Part shown: in pieces, positions 25,298 to 35,165 of the stretch
How positions within the stretch are numbered: position 1 is the first letter of the stretch
Layout of the letters: the number at the start of each line of letters is the position of its first letter
From: Flavobacterium sp. KACC 22761
GTDB taxonomy: Bacteria; Bacteroidota; Bacteroidia; Flavobacteriales; Flavobacteriaceae
Reading direction: 5' to 3'
Assembly: GCF_034058155.1 (NCBI RefSeq)
Contig: NZ_CP139148.1
Coordinates: forward strand, 4,980,593-5,044,592
Length of the DNA stretch: 64,000 nt
The notes under the pieces: generated by a model
What the model was told of the DNA's origin: nothing
Seen by the model: only the letters and a program-made list of their open reading frames with translations
The model's database searches: none
Made by a program: the position numbers and the translations under genes

Positions 25298-28282
25298 ATG
25301 AAAATTAATTTAAAGCATTTTTTGTGGCTAATGCTCGTTTTAAGCGTGCAAATAGCTGTGGCTCAAGGAGGGTCAATTTCTGGAACCGTAACAGACAGTA
25401 AGGGAGTTCCTATTCCAGGAGTAAATATTGTATTAAAAGGAACAAAAATCAGCACTCAGACTGATTTTGATGGAAATTTTAAAATTCAAGCCAATACTGG
25501 CGATGTTTTAGTTGCCAGTTATGTTAGTTTTGCTACTGTCGAGGTAAAAGCCTCAAATGCTATGACAATCAAAATGGTTGAAACGCAAAATGAACTTGAA
25601 GCCGTTCTTGTGGTAGGTTACGGTACACAATCAAAAAAGAATTTAACTGATAATATAGCTCGTGTAACAGCAAAAGATATTCAACAAGTACCTGTTGCAA
25701 ACGTACAAAATGCGTTAGTAGGTAAACTAGCCGGAGTACAAATTACACAAACAAATGGTAAAGTTGAAGGAGGAATGAACATTAGAGTTCGCGGAGCTGC
25801 GAGTATTAGCGCTAGCACACAGCCTTTGTATGTTTTAGATGGGATTCCGCTTATTACAGATGACGAATCTAGCAATGGAGCACCAACAAATCCATTGTTG
25901 ACATTAAGCCCTAACGAAATCGAATCAATTGACGTTTTAAAAGATGCTTCTTCTGCGGCAATTTATGGAGCTCGTGGAGCTAATGGAGTTGTCATCATTA
26001 CAACTAAAAAAGGTAAAGAAGGAAAAGGAAATTTCTCTTTAAACTTCTCTCAAGGTATCAGTGAAGCCACTCACACTAAAAAATTCCTGAATGCAAAGCA
26101 ATATGTTGAATTATTGCAAGAAGCTGGACGAAATGTTGATGATTTAGAATCTGTTGAAGATGAATTGGACTATTTATCTCAAGGAACAGATTGGCGAAAC
26201 GGAGAAATCGATACGAATTGGCAAGATATCGCTTTGCGTACAGGTTACACTACTGATGCCGATTTTTCTGTATCTGGAGGTGATGATAAAACAAAATATT
26301 TCTTTGCAGGAGCTTACAACAATACTACGGGAATTGTTGACAGCAATGATTTAGAAAGAATAACGGCGAGATCAAACGTATCTCATAAAATTACAGACCA
26401 TTTTACAGCCGGAATGAATATTGGTTTCTCAAGATCAGTTATCAATAGGGTTCAAGATGACAATTCATTCTCTACTCCTATGCAATCTCTTGCTCAGGCT
26501 CCAATTTCGCAAGCAAGATTAGACGATGGTACTCCAAATCCAAATACGGAGTATGTCAATTATTTATTGGCAAAAGACAATACTTCTTGGAAAACTATTA
26601 TGAGAAGAGTTACAGGAAAAATATTCGGAGAATTAAAACTGGTAAAAGGATTGAAATTCAATTCTGATTTTGCTTATGACTTACTGACTCAGACCGAGGA
26701 TTATTGGCAAGGCAAAAATGCTCCTTTTATGGCAACTGACGGAGCTGTATTTGCAAGTTCTGTAAATACTGAAAGCTATATTTTTAGTAATTACTTTACA
26801 TATGACCTTACTTTTGCTGAAAACCATACTATCAATGCTGTTGCCGGTATGGAATTCAACAAATACAACAGAAGATACCAAGACGTAAACAGTATTTATT
26901 TTCCAAATGACAATTTTCATACTGTTGATGGTGGTGCAGAAGTTAATGAAGGACATGGTTCTGAAACAGACTATGCCTTTGTTTCTCAATTCGGGCGTTT
27001 CAATTATAGCTTCAAAAACAAGTATCTTTTCAAAGCAAGTATCCGTCGTGATGGATCATCTCGTTTTGGAAAAAATGAAAGATTTGCGGTTTTCCCTGCA
27101 TTTTCTGCCGGTTGGGTTATGTCGCAGGAAGAATTCTTGAAAGACAATACTGTTTTAAGTTATTTAAAATTAAAAGCTAGCTGGGGTCAAGTTGGAAATG
27201 CAGAAGTAGGTAACTTTGCGTCACGCCAATTGTACAGACCTAGCTCTTACAACTTAAAATCGGGATTGACTTTTAGCCAAGCTGGAAATGATAATCTTAC
27301 TTGGGAAAAATCATCTCAAACAGATGTTGGAGTTGAAGTTGGTTTCATCAACAAAATTAATTTGGAAGTAGATTATTATGATAAACGTACTGATGGTCTT
27401 CTTTTTGCAAAACCTTTGGCTTTAAGCTCTGGTGCTACATCAATCAATACAAACATTGGAGAAATAAAAAGCAACGGATTTGAATTTACTTTGAACACAA
27501 AAAATGTTGAAACAGAAAAATTCAAATGGACAACTAGTTTCAACCTGACAACAAACCAATCGAAAGTAAAATCACTTCCAAATAATAATACTGATGTGAT
27601 TAGCAATTATAACATCAACCGTGTTGGGGAAAACATTTCATCATTTTATTTAGTTGAATACGCGGGCGTTGATCCTGCAAATGGAGATGCTCTTTTTGTA
27701 AAAAACACTGTAAATGCTGACGGAAATCTTGATAAAAGCACTACTAACGATTACAGCGAAGCTAAAAGAATCGTTGCCGGAAATCCTTTCCCAACTTTAA
27801 TGTCTGGATTGACCAATACGATGAATTATAAAAATTTTGACTTTAACTTTACCTTTCAAGGCGAATGGGGAGCGAGCATTTACAACTCGGCAGGAATTTA
27901 TATGTCGACTGCTGCAGATTATTTTGACAACCAAACCGCAGATCAGCTAAATCGTTGGCAAAATCCAGGCGATATCACAAATGTGCCTCAAGCTAGATTT
28001 GGAGGTTCAAACGGAACACAGGAATCCACTCGTTATCTAGACAAAGCCGATTTTATTCGTTTACGCAACGTTACACTAGGTTATTCATTACCTAAAGAAA
28101 CTGTACAAAAAGCAGGAATGAGTAATTTAAGAATTTATTTTACAGCTGTAAACTTGCTTACTTTTACAAATTATGAAGGAACAGATCCAGAAGCAAGAAG
28201 AGATGACTCAGGAATTGGAGAGGATTTTTACTCTGCGCCGCCTGCAAGAACTATGGCAATTGGAGTAAATATTAATTTTTAA
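25298..28282 (+). CDS. SusC/RagA-type TonB-dependent outer-membrane transporter, second pair
   Basis: The 994-residue protein has a signal peptide ending near IAVAQ, a carboxypeptidase-D-like domain (GTVTDSKGVPIPGVNIVLKG) and the SusC signature VVGYGTQSKKNLTDNI. A plug domain with LYVLDGIPL and AIYGARGANGVVIITTKK and a long barrel follow. Sequence differs widely from the first SusC, so the ligand is probably different. It lies beyond the encapsulin terminator and lacks the leader, which argues for separate control. No degradative enzyme accompanies this pair, so the substrate cannot be guessed. Confidence 0.93.
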   Translation: MKINLKHFLWLMLVLSVQIAVAQGGSISGTVTDSKGVPIPGVNIVLKGTKISTQTDFDGNFKIQANTGDVLVASYVSFATVEVKASNAMTIKMVETQNELEAVLVVGYGTQSKKNLTDNIARVTAKDIQQVPVANVQNALVGKLAGVQITQTNGKVEGGMNIRVRGAASISASTQPLYVLDGIPLITDDESSNGAPTNPLLTLSPNEIESIDVLKDASSAAIYGARGANGVVIITTKKGKEGKGNFSLNFSQGISEATHTKKFLNAKQYVELLQEAGRNVDDLESVEDELDYLSQGTDWRNGEIDTNWQDIALRTGYTTDADFSVSGGDDKTKYFFAGAYNNTTGIVDSNDLERITARSNVSHKITDHFTAGMNIGFSRSVINRVQDDNSFSTPMQSLAQAPISQARLDDGTPNPNTEYVNYLLAKDNTSWKTIMRRVTGKIFGELKLVKGLKFNSDFAYDLLTQTEDYWQGKNAPFMATDGAVFASSVNTESYIFSNYFTYDLTFAENHTINAVAGMEFNKYNRRYQDVNSIYFPNDNFHTVDGGAEVNEGHGSETDYAFVSQFGRFNYSFKNKYLFKASIRRDGSSRFGKNERFAVFPAFSAGWVMSQEEFLKDNTVLSYLKLKASWGQVGNAEVGNFASRQLYRPSSYNLKSGLTFSQAGNDNLTWEKSSQTDVGVEVGFINKINLEVDYYDKRTDGLLFAKPLALSSGATSINTNIGEIKSNGFEFTLNTKNVETEKFKWTTSFNLTTNQSKVKSLPNNNTDVISNYNINRVGENISSFYLVEYAGVDPANGDALFVKNTVNADGNLDKSTTNDYSEAKRIVAGNPFPTLMSGLTNTMNYKNFDFNFTFQGEWGASIYNSAGIYMSTAADYFDNQTADQLNRWQNPGDITNVPQARFGGSNGTQESTRYLDKADFIRLRNVTLGYSLPKETVQKAGMSNLRIYFTAVNLLTFTNYEGTDPEARRDDSGIGEDFYSAPPARTMAIGVNINF

Positions 28283-28292
28283 AAAGAACAAA

Positions 28293-29687
28293 ATGAAAGC
28301 AAATAAATTAATCTTACTTATAATTTTCGCAGTCTTTTTTACAAGCTGTGAAGATCAATTAAATTTAGACCCTAAGCAGGCTGAAGATGCATCGGTTACA
28401 TTGAGTACCGAGGAAGGTATTACAAATATACTAACAGGAACTTATGCGATTGCCGCAAACGGAAATGGTTACGGCGGAAGAGTTTTGCTTTATGCTGATT
28501 TACTTGGCGTGACAGGTACATTAAGCACTACCGACTTAAGATGGAGAGGAACTTATGGCGAGCTTAGACAAATGTACCTTAAGACAATGGTGTCTAACAA
28601 CGTAATTATTGAAGGAACATATTCTAGACTTTATTCAATGATCAATGCTGCAAATACTGTTATTGAAAACATTGACAAAGTAAAAGATCCGGGCAAACAA
28701 GCTGTTATGATTGGAGAAGCAAATTTTTTAAGATCATTAGCTTATTTTGACTTGGTTCGATTTTTTGCAAAACCTTATGTAGCTGGACAAGCTAACTCTC
28801 AATTGGGAGTTGTTATCAGGCCTAATGCTATTTATGATTTTAGTGCAGATCTTTCAAAAGAAAGAAGCACTGTCGATGAAGTTTATAAAGTAATTATTGA
28901 TGGATTAAACTTGGCTTATACTAATCTTCCTGAAGAAAACGGTTTTTATGCCGACAAATATTCAGCTAAGGCTTTGCTAGCAAGAGTTTATCTGCAACAG
29001 CAAAATTACGCCGCAGCAAGAGATGCAGCAAATGACGTTATAGAAAATAGTGGCCATGCATTATCTGCAAAATATGCTGATGCATTCAATCATGATACAG
29101 ACAAACCAGAAGATGTTTTTGCCATTCAAATTACAAAACAAACCGGTTTGAATGATATGGTGACTTTTTACGCTTCTGAAGGAAATGGAGGCCGTGGTGG
29201 AGATTTCTCTATCAGAAACGCTTATTTAGCTAAATTCAGCGATCCTGACGATAGAGCAGTTTTCAATTATGTTAATGACGATAACGGAAGACTTTTGACT
29301 TCTAAATTTACAGATCAGTTTGGAGATGTGCCGCTTATTCGTTTAGCTGAAATGTATTTAATACGAGCCGAAAGCAATTTACGTGCAGGAACTGCCGTTG
29401 GAAATACACCGCTTGACGATATCAATATTATTCGTTCAAGAGCAAACGCTGATGAATTGACAACCGTAACTGTTGATGATATTTTGTTAGAGCGCCAATT
29501 AGAATTAGGAATGGAAGGGTTTTTAATTCACGACATCCGCAGAACAAAACAATCTATTGATATCAGTACTGATGGAGATGGTTCAGATTTGATTCCGTAT
29601 GACGCAAATAGATTGGTATTCCCTATTCCTCTTAAAGAAATGGATGCAAACAAAAAAATTACTCAAAATCCAGGTTATGGAAGCTAA
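28293..29687 (+). CDS. RagB/SusD-family surface lipoprotein, second pair
   Basis: The 464-residue protein starts with a lipoprotein signal (MKANKLILLIIFAVFFTSC, Cys19) and keeps SusD features such as EANFLRSLAYFDLVRFFAKP near residue 145 and the C-terminal ERQLELGMEGFLIHDIRR and NPGYGS. It follows susC by 10 bases. It would bind the ligand at the cell surface for the preceding transporter. Confidence 0.92.
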   Translation: MKANKLILLIIFAVFFTSCEDQLNLDPKQAEDASVTLSTEEGITNILTGTYAIAANGNGYGGRVLLYADLLGVTGTLSTTDLRWRGTYGELRQMYLKTMVSNNVIIEGTYSRLYSMINAANTVIENIDKVKDPGKQAVMIGEANFLRSLAYFDLVRFFAKPYVAGQANSQLGVVIRPNAIYDFSADLSKERSTVDEVYKVIIDGLNLAYTNLPEENGFYADKYSAKALLARVYLQQQNYAAARDAANDVIENSGHALSAKYADAFNHDTDKPEDVFAIQITKQTGLNDMVTFYASEGNGGRGGDFSIRNAYLAKFSDPDDRAVFNYVNDDNGRLLTSKFTDQFGDVPLIRLAEMYLIRAESNLRAGTAVGNTPLDDINIIRSRANADELTTVTVDDILLERQLELGMEGFLIHDIRRTKQSIDISTDGDGSDLIPYDANRLVFPIPLKEMDANKKITQNPGYGS

Positions 29688-29692
29688 TTTTT

Positions 29693-29842
29693 TTAAGATT
29701 CTAAGATACTAAGACGCTAAGGTTCTGAGTTTTTTTTGAACATAAAAAAAGGTTCAAAGATTTATAGTTATTCTATAAATCTTTGAACCTTTCTAATAAA
29801 AATCTAAGAGTCTTAGCAACTTAGTATCTTAGCAACTTATAA
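29693..29842. repeat. Octamer-register repeat arrays flanking a bidirectional terminator
   Basis: Left of the terminator, (C/T)TAAG or CTGAG pentamers begin at 29693, 29701, 29709, 29717 and 29725, an exact 8-base step. Right of it, CTTAG or CTTAT begins at 29812, 29820, 29828 and 29836, again every 8 bases and in the complementary sense. The two arms could pair around the central hairpin. Confidence 0.85.
29748..29792. terminator. Bidirectional terminator between convergent susD and rocD
   Basis: A perfect 20-base stem (29748-29767 and 29773-29792) encloses the loop TTATT. Arms begin AAAGGTTCAAAG, with A-rich and T-rich flanks that can serve both strands. Confidence 0.9.
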
Positions 29843-29846
29843 TCTT

Positions 29847-31097
29847 TTACTTAAACTCATTCAAAGATTTCTCAATAATTTCAAGACATTCCTGAATTTG
29901 AGTCTCAGTCATTACCAATGGCGGCGCAAATCTAATTTTATTTCCGTGGGTTGGTTTTGCCAATAATCCGTTGTCTCTAAATTTCAAGCAGATTTCCCAA
30001 GCCAAATCAGACTCTTCATCGCTATTGATTACAATTGCATTCAAAAGTCCTTTTCCACGAACCAACTTAATCAAATCATTTCTTTCGGCAATTTCATTTA
30101 AACCTTTTCTCAAAATTGCACCAAGATATTCTGCATTTTCAGCTAGTTTTTCTTCTTTTACAACTTCCAGAGCCGCAATCGCCACCGCTGCCGCAACAGG
30201 ATTTCCACCAAAAGTAGATCCGTGTTGACCCGGTTTAATCACATTCATGATTTCGTTATTCGTCAAAACTGCCGAAACCGGATAAACACCACCTGAAATT
30301 GCTTTTCCTAAAATCAAAACATCAGGTTGTACATTTTCGTGGTGAACTGCCAATAATTTTCCTGTACGCGCAATTCCAGTTTGAACTTCATCGGCAATAA
30401 ACAAAACATTATGTTTTTCGCACAATGATTTTGCTTTCGCCAAATAACCTTCTGACGGAACATAAACTCCAGCTTCGCCCTGAATTGGTTCAACTAAAAA
30501 TCCAGCAATATTTTTGGATGATTCCAAAGCTTTTTCAAGAGCTTCAAGATTATCGTATTCAATTTTTATAAATCCATCAGTAAATGGTCCGAAGTTTTTA
30601 CGCGCCGTTTCATCATTTGAAAATGAAATGATTGTAGTGGTTCTTCCATGAAAATTGTTTTCACACACAATCACTTGCGCTTGATTCTCAGGAATTCCTT
30701 TTACTTCATAAGCCCATTTTCTGCATATTTTAAGTGCGGTTTCAACAGCTTCAGCACCAGTATTCATTGGAAGAACTTTATCAAAACCAAAATATTTCGT
30801 AATATATTCCTCGTAATTTCCTAATTTATCATTGTAAAAAGCGCGAGAAGTCAAAGTCAGTTTTTGCGCCTGATCCACCATTGCTTTTACAATTTTTGGA
30901 TGACAGTGACCTTGATTCACAGCAGAATAAGCCGATAGGAAATCAAAATATTTTTTTCCGTCAACATCCCATACATATACTCCTTCACCTCTTTCTAAAA
31001 CCACAGGAAGCGGATGATAATTATGAGCTCCGTATTTATTCTCTTTTTCGATCAAAACTTCAGATTTTGATGAAAGTATGTTTTCTGTATGTGTCAT
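29847..31097 (-). CDS. rocD: Ornithine aminotransferase
   Basis: The 416-residue class-III aminotransferase has [17 protein letters not shown] near residue 107 and the PLP lysine in [18 protein letters not shown] near 266. Length and motifs match ornithine-oxo-acid transaminase, which converts ornithine and 2-oxoglutarate to glutamate semialdehyde and glutamate in arginine breakdown. A divergent Lrp/AsnC regulator lies about 390 bases upstream and probably controls it. Cyanophycinase, also tied to arginine, is two genes away. Confidence 0.92.
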   Translation of the reverse strand: MTHTENILSSKSEVLIEKENKYGAHNYHPLPVVLERGEGVYVWDVDGKKYFDFLSAYSAVNQGHCHPKIVKAMVDQAQKLTLTSRAFYNDKLGNYEEYITKYFGFDKVLPMNTGAEAVETALKICRKWAYEVKGIPENQAQVIVCENNFHGRTTTIISFSNDETARKNFGPFTDGFIKIEYDNLEALEKALESSKNIAGFLVEPIQGEAGVYVPSEGYLAKAKSLCEKHNVLFIADEVQTGIARTGKLLAVHHENVQPDVLILGKAISGGVYPVSAVLTNNEIMNVIKPGQHGSTFGGNPVAAAVAIAALEVVKEEKLAENAEYLGAILRKGLNEIAERNDLIKLVRGKGLLNAIVINSDEESDLAWEICLKFRDNGLLAKPTHGNKIRFAPPLVMTETQIQECLEIIEKSLNEFK

Positions 31098-31305
31098 AAT
31101 ATGTTATTTTTTCAAACACAAAAATATCAAAAAAACTCAAATACAATACAAAAAAGTAAAAATTAAATTTATATTTCACAAAAATAAGTCAAATTTGCTT
31201 TTTAAAAACGATTTTAAAATCAAATTCACATATCAATATTTCAATTTTATTCCTGATTATTGAAAAAAAATGTTACTTTTATCAATCAGTTTGATTTCGT
31301 AATGG

Positions 31306-31471
31306 TAAAGTCCCTACGGGACAAAATAGGTGAATTCATATATTTTTCTACCGATATTTCATCTCTACGAGATTGAATTGCGGAACATTGATTTCTTTTT
31401 AAATACCCCGATAGGGGTTTAATATTGGTAGAAAAAAAATAGATCATAATCAAAATGTCCCATAGGGACTA
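31306..31471. repeat. Structured intergenic repeat between rocD and the Lrp regulator
   Basis: The element has terminal palindromes GTCCCTACGGGAC (31310-31322) and GTCCCATAGGGAC (31457-31469). Inside, a segment near 31340-31360 is complementary to AATATTGGTAGAAAA (31421-31435), and CCCCGATAGGGG lies at about 31406-31417. The rest of the 31098-31489 gap is AT-rich and shows no gene. Confidence 0.65.
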
Positions 31472-31489
31472 AATAATAAAAAACAAAGA

Positions 31490-31942
31490 ATGGATATTTT
31501 AGACGAATTCGATATTAAAATACTGAAAGAATTAGAAAAAGATGGAAGAATGGCTTTTTCTGCCATTGCAACCAATTTGAAAATTTCAAACACAATGGTG
31601 CATCAGCGTGTAAACCGAATGATCGAACAAGGGGTTATTGGTGGAATTAAACCCATTATTCAAGAAAAAAATATCGGCTTTGATTGGGCATCTTTTACCG
31701 GAATCACATTAAATAAAGATTCTGATTCTGACCGAATTATCGAAGAAATGAAAAAAATTCCTGAAATTACAGAATGCTACTATGTTACAGGTTCTTTCAC
31801 GCTTTACATAAAAATTGTGGCAAAAAACCACGAACACATGCGAAAAATTCTTTACGAGAAAATCGACAACATTCCCGGAATTGCTAAAACTGATTCGATT
31901 ATAGAATTAGGTTGTGCTTTTAAAAGAAATATTTCACTATAA
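31490..31942 (+). CDS. Lrp/AsnC-family transcriptional regulator
   Basis: The 150-residue protein has an N-terminal helix-turn-helix (DEFDIKILKELEKDGRMAFS, then SNTMVHQRVNRM) and a C-terminal RAM ligand-binding domain (about 65-145). It is divergent from rocD. Lrp-type regulators often sense amino acids and control neighbouring catabolic genes. I therefore infer control of rocD by ornithine, arginine or a related amino acid. The ATG follows directly on a repeat element. Confidence 0.9.
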   Translation: MDILDEFDIKILKELEKDGRMAFSAIATNLKISNTMVHQRVNRMIEQGVIGGIKPIIQEKNIGFDWASFTGITLNKDSDSDRIIEEMKKIPEITECYYVTGSFTLYIKIVAKNHEHMRKILYEKIDNIPGIAKTDSIIELGCAFKRNISL

Positions 31943-32000
31943 ATCTTCTGTTTTGGCTTCTAAAGTTTTTACGATAACTCACCTCATTAAACGATAAACC

Positions 32001-32864
32001 ATGAAAAACAAGTTGCTTTCTAAATTTCAAATTCAGAAAATAATTATCCTTTTCTTATTATTTTCAACTTATTTGTTGCAGGCTCAAAATCCAAAAGGGA
32101 AATTATTCATCATTGGTGGAGGCGACCGCTCTGACGAATTAATGAAACAAGTTTTGGCTGTAGCCGAATTAGGAAAAAAAGATTATATCGTGGTTTTGCC
32201 TATGTCAAGTGAAGAACCTGACAGCTCTTTTATTTTCTTTAAAAAACAAATGGTGAAATTGACGCAAAACCCAATTGTAATGCTGAATTTCAATAAAGAA
32301 ACTGCCCAAAATAAAAAACTGACAGATTCTGTTCAAAAAGCAAAACTGATTTTCATAAGTGGAGGCGATCAAACTCGTTTTATGACTGTGGCTCATAATA
32401 CTCCTATAAAAACGGCGATTCAAAAAGCTTATGAAAACGGAAGCATAATTTCTGGAACCAGCGCCGGAGCGGCCGTTATGTCTGAAAAAATGATTACTGG
32501 AAACCAAAAATTAGAAAAAGAATATACCGGAACTTTTGATAATATTCGTTACGATAATCTGGAAACTGCTGAAGGTTTAGGCTTATTGAAAACTGCCGTA
32601 ATCGATCAGCATTTTTTAAAAAGAAACCGTTACAACAGATTAATTTCTGCTTTAGTCGAATTTCCAAATTTGACCGGAATTGGAATTGATGAAGCGACAG
32701 CAATTATCGTTCGAAATAATGAAGTTGAAGTTGCGGGAGAAAGTGAAGTCATTGTTGTTCGTAATCCAAAAGGGATTTTAAAATCCACGAAAAACAATCT
32801 TATATCCATCGAAAATCTGCAAATGAGCATTTATACGGCTGGACAAAAATTTAAAATCAAATAA
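32001..32864 (+). CDS. Cyanophycinase (peptidase S51 family), exported
   Basis: The 287-residue protein has a signal peptide ending near LLQAQ. The glycine-rich FIIGGGDRSDELM and the nucleophile motif SGTSAGAAVMSE with Ser154 follow. LKTAVIDQHFLKRNRYNRL is also typical of cyanophycinases. These enzymes hydrolyse the storage polymer multi-L-arginyl-poly-aspartate to beta-Asp-Arg dipeptides. Export suggests use of polymer released by other cells, not an own reserve; no cyanophycin synthetase is seen. The next gene starts two bases after its stop. Confidence 0.87.
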   Translation: MKNKLLSKFQIQKIIILFLLFSTYLLQAQNPKGKLFIIGGGDRSDELMKQVLAVAELGKKDYIVVLPMSSEEPDSSFIFFKKQMVKLTQNPIVMLNFNKETAQNKKLTDSVQKAKLIFISGGDQTRFMTVAHNTPIKTAIQKAYENGSIISGTSAGAAVMSEKMITGNQKLEKEYTGTFDNIRYDNLETAEGLGLLKTAVIDQHFLKRNRYNRLISALVEFPNLTGIGIDEATAIIVRNNEVEVAGESEVIVVRNPKGILKSTKNNLISIENLQMSIYTAGQKFKIK

Positions 32865-32866
32865 GC

Positions 32867-35065
32867 ATGCATAATTATCCTAAACTATTAAAATCCTTCT
32901 TTTTCATTTGTCTGAGTTTTCAAATTTCGGCACAAAAAATTAATACAAAAGAGATTGCCCGATTAGAAAATCTCGCCAAAAAAGTTACCATTATTAGGGA
33001 TAATTGGGGAATTCCGCATGTTTATGGAAAAACGGATGCCGATGCTGTTTTTGGATTACTATACGCTCAATGCGAAGATGATTTTAAGAGAATTGAGATG
33101 AATTACATTGAAAAACTGGGACGACTTTCTGAAATAAAAGGACAATCAGTTTTGTATAATGATTTAGAAATTAAACTGTTAATCGATGTAAACGAAGCTA
33201 AATCCGATTATAAAAAAGCTCCAGAATGGCTCAAAAAGCTTTTGAACAGTTATGCAGATGCGATCAACTTTTATTTGTACAAACATCCAGAAGTAAAACC
33301 AGCACTTTTAACACATTTTGAACCATGGTTTCCATTACTTTGGACTGACGGAAGTATAGGCGCCATTAGCACTGCAGATCTTTCAACAGCCGAATTAAAA
33401 GCTTTTTATTCTGGAAATAATGATAAAGTGGCTTACGTAGAAAGAGAAAAATACGTTCAGACCGGCTCAAACGGATTTGCATTTGCTCCATCAAAAACCG
33501 CTGACGGAAATGCGATTCTTTACATAAATCCACATACCACTTTTTATTTTAGACCCGAAGTACAAATGACGAGCGAAGAAGGCTTGAATGTTTACGGTGC
33601 GGTAACTTGGGGACAATTCTTTATTTATCAAGGCTTCAACGAAAATTGTGGTTGGATGCATACGTCATCAAATGTGGATGTAGCCGATATGTATGCCGAA
33701 AAAATCGTCGACAAAAAAGGAAAATTATTTTATGAATTTGACAACAAGCTTTTACCTGTAATCGAGAAAGAAATCACGATCAATTATAAAGAAAATGGAA
33801 AATTGATTCCGAAAAAATTCAAAACCTATTTTACTAACAACGGCCCGATTATGGCGAAACGTGACGGAAAATGGATCAGCTTAAAATCGAATAATAGATC
33901 GATGCCAAGTTTGATTCAGAGTTGGGTTCGAACAAAATCGAAGAGTTTTGAGGATTACAAAAAAGCAATGGATTTAAAAGCCAATACCTCAAACAATACG
34001 GTTTATGCAGACAACAAAGGAAACATTGCCTATTGGCATGGGAATTTTATTCCGATTCGTGATAAAAAATTAAATTGGTCAAAAGTCGTTGATGGCTCAA
34101 CATCTGCAACGCAATGGAAAGGACTGCATGAGGTTGATGAAACTGTTCATGTTTACAATCCGGTTAATGGCTGGTTGCAAAACTGCAACTCCAGTCCTTT
34201 TTCTGTTGCTGGAGAAAACAGTCCTAAAAAATCAGATTATATTCCATACATGGCGCCAGATGGAGAAAATTTCAGAGGCGTGAACGCCGTTAGAATTTTC
34301 AGCAAAGGAAGCAATTACACTTTAGACAAAGTAATAGCTGATGGTTATGATTCGAAATTATCCATTTTCGAAATCTTGATTCCGAGTTTAGTAAATGTTT
34401 TTGAAAAGAATGTAAAACCAGAATCTCCAGAATTTGCAACTTTAAAAGAACCAATTGCACTATTAAAAAATTGGGATTATTATGCCAAAGAAAATTCTGT
34501 TGCAACCACACTAGCCGTTGAATGGGCATATAAATTAAACCCAATTATTTTGAAAGCTTATGTTGACGAAGGCGAAAAAGATCAAGTTGAAAACACGAAG
34601 AATTTTGCAAAAAATGCTACGGCTGACCAAATGATTCCGCAATTGCAAACTGTTTTGAAAGAATTGGAAACAAAATTTGGAACTTGGCAAGTGGCTTGGG
34701 GCGAAATCAACCGTTTTCAGCGTTCTAGTGGCGATATTGATTTAAAATATGATGATAACAAACCTAGTTTACCTATTGGTTACGGCCCTGGCTCTTGGGG
34801 AAGTTTGCCTTCTTTCAAAAGCAGTTACCAAAACAATTCAAAAAAGCGTTATGGTTATAATGGAAACAGTTTTATCTGCGCAGTTGAATTTGGCCCAAAA
34901 ATTAAAGCAAAATCATTATTAGCCGGCGGTAATAGCGGAGATGCAAACTCAAAACATTTCACCGATCAAGCCGAAATGTATCAAAAAGGACAGTTTAAAG
35001 AGGTTCTGTTTTACAAAGAAGATGTCCTTAAAAATGCCGAAAAAACATATCATCCGGGAGAATAA
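32867..35065 (+). CDS. Penicillin acylase-family N-terminal-nucleophile hydrolase, exported
   Basis: The 732-residue protein has a signal peptide ending near QISAQ and the family start ITIIRDNWGIPHVYGKTDADA-like region near residue 40. The self-processing site lies before Ser201 in TGSNGFAFAPSKT, where Ser becomes the N-terminal nucleophile of the beta chain. The oxyanion-side segment NNTVYADNKGNIAYWHGN is present. Such enzymes cleave amide bonds, including beta-lactams, acyl-homoserine lactones and acyl-peptides; the substrate here is unknown. It is tightly coupled to cyanophycinase, so both may act on extracellular amides. Confidence 0.85.
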   Translation: MHNYPKLLKSFFFICLSFQISAQKINTKEIARLENLAKKVTIIRDNWGIPHVYGKTDADAVFGLLYAQCEDDFKRIEMNYIEKLGRLSEIKGQSVLYNDLEIKLLIDVNEAKSDYKKAPEWLKKLLNSYADAINFYLYKHPEVKPALLTHFEPWFPLLWTDGSIGAISTADLSTAELKAFYSGNNDKVAYVEREKYVQTGSNGFAFAPSKTADGNAILYINPHTTFYFRPEVQMTSEEGLNVYGAVTWGQFFIYQGFNENCGWMHTSSNVDVADMYAEKIVDKKGKLFYEFDNKLLPVIEKEITINYKENGKLIPKKFKTYFTNNGPIMAKRDGKWISLKSNNRSMPSLIQSWVRTKSKSFEDYKKAMDLKANTSNNTVYADNKGNIAYWHGNFIPIRDKKLNWSKVVDGSTSATQWKGLHEVDETVHVYNPVNGWLQNCNSSPFSVAGENSPKKSDYIPYMAPDGENFRGVNAVRIFSKGSNYTLDKVIADGYDSKLSIFEILIPSLVNVFEKNVKPESPEFATLKEPIALLKNWDYYAKENSVATTLAVEWAYKLNPIILKAYVDEGEKDQVENTKNFAKNATADQMIPQLQTVLKELETKFGTWQVAWGEINRFQRSSGDIDLKYDDNKPSLPIGYGPGSWGSLPSFKSSYQNNSKKRYGYNGNSFICAVEFGPKIKAKSLLAGGNSGDANSKHFTDQAEMYQKGQFKEVLFYKEDVLKNAEKTYHPGE

Positions 35066-35165
35066 TTCCGTTAAAAAAACACTTTTTACAAACCTTGGAA
35101 GAACTTTCTTCTGAGGTTTTTTTATAAGAGAATATTTCTGATATTTGTTTAAAATTGTAAAACAA

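Noticed and set aside
29693..29842. CRISPR array
   Set aside because: The repeats are only 5-base cores on an 8-base step without spacers of normal size, and no cas genes are present.
30881..31263. Plus-strand frames over the rocD start and upstream region
   Set aside because: Low-complexity AT-rich translations without a recognisable domain; the first overlaps rocD antisense.
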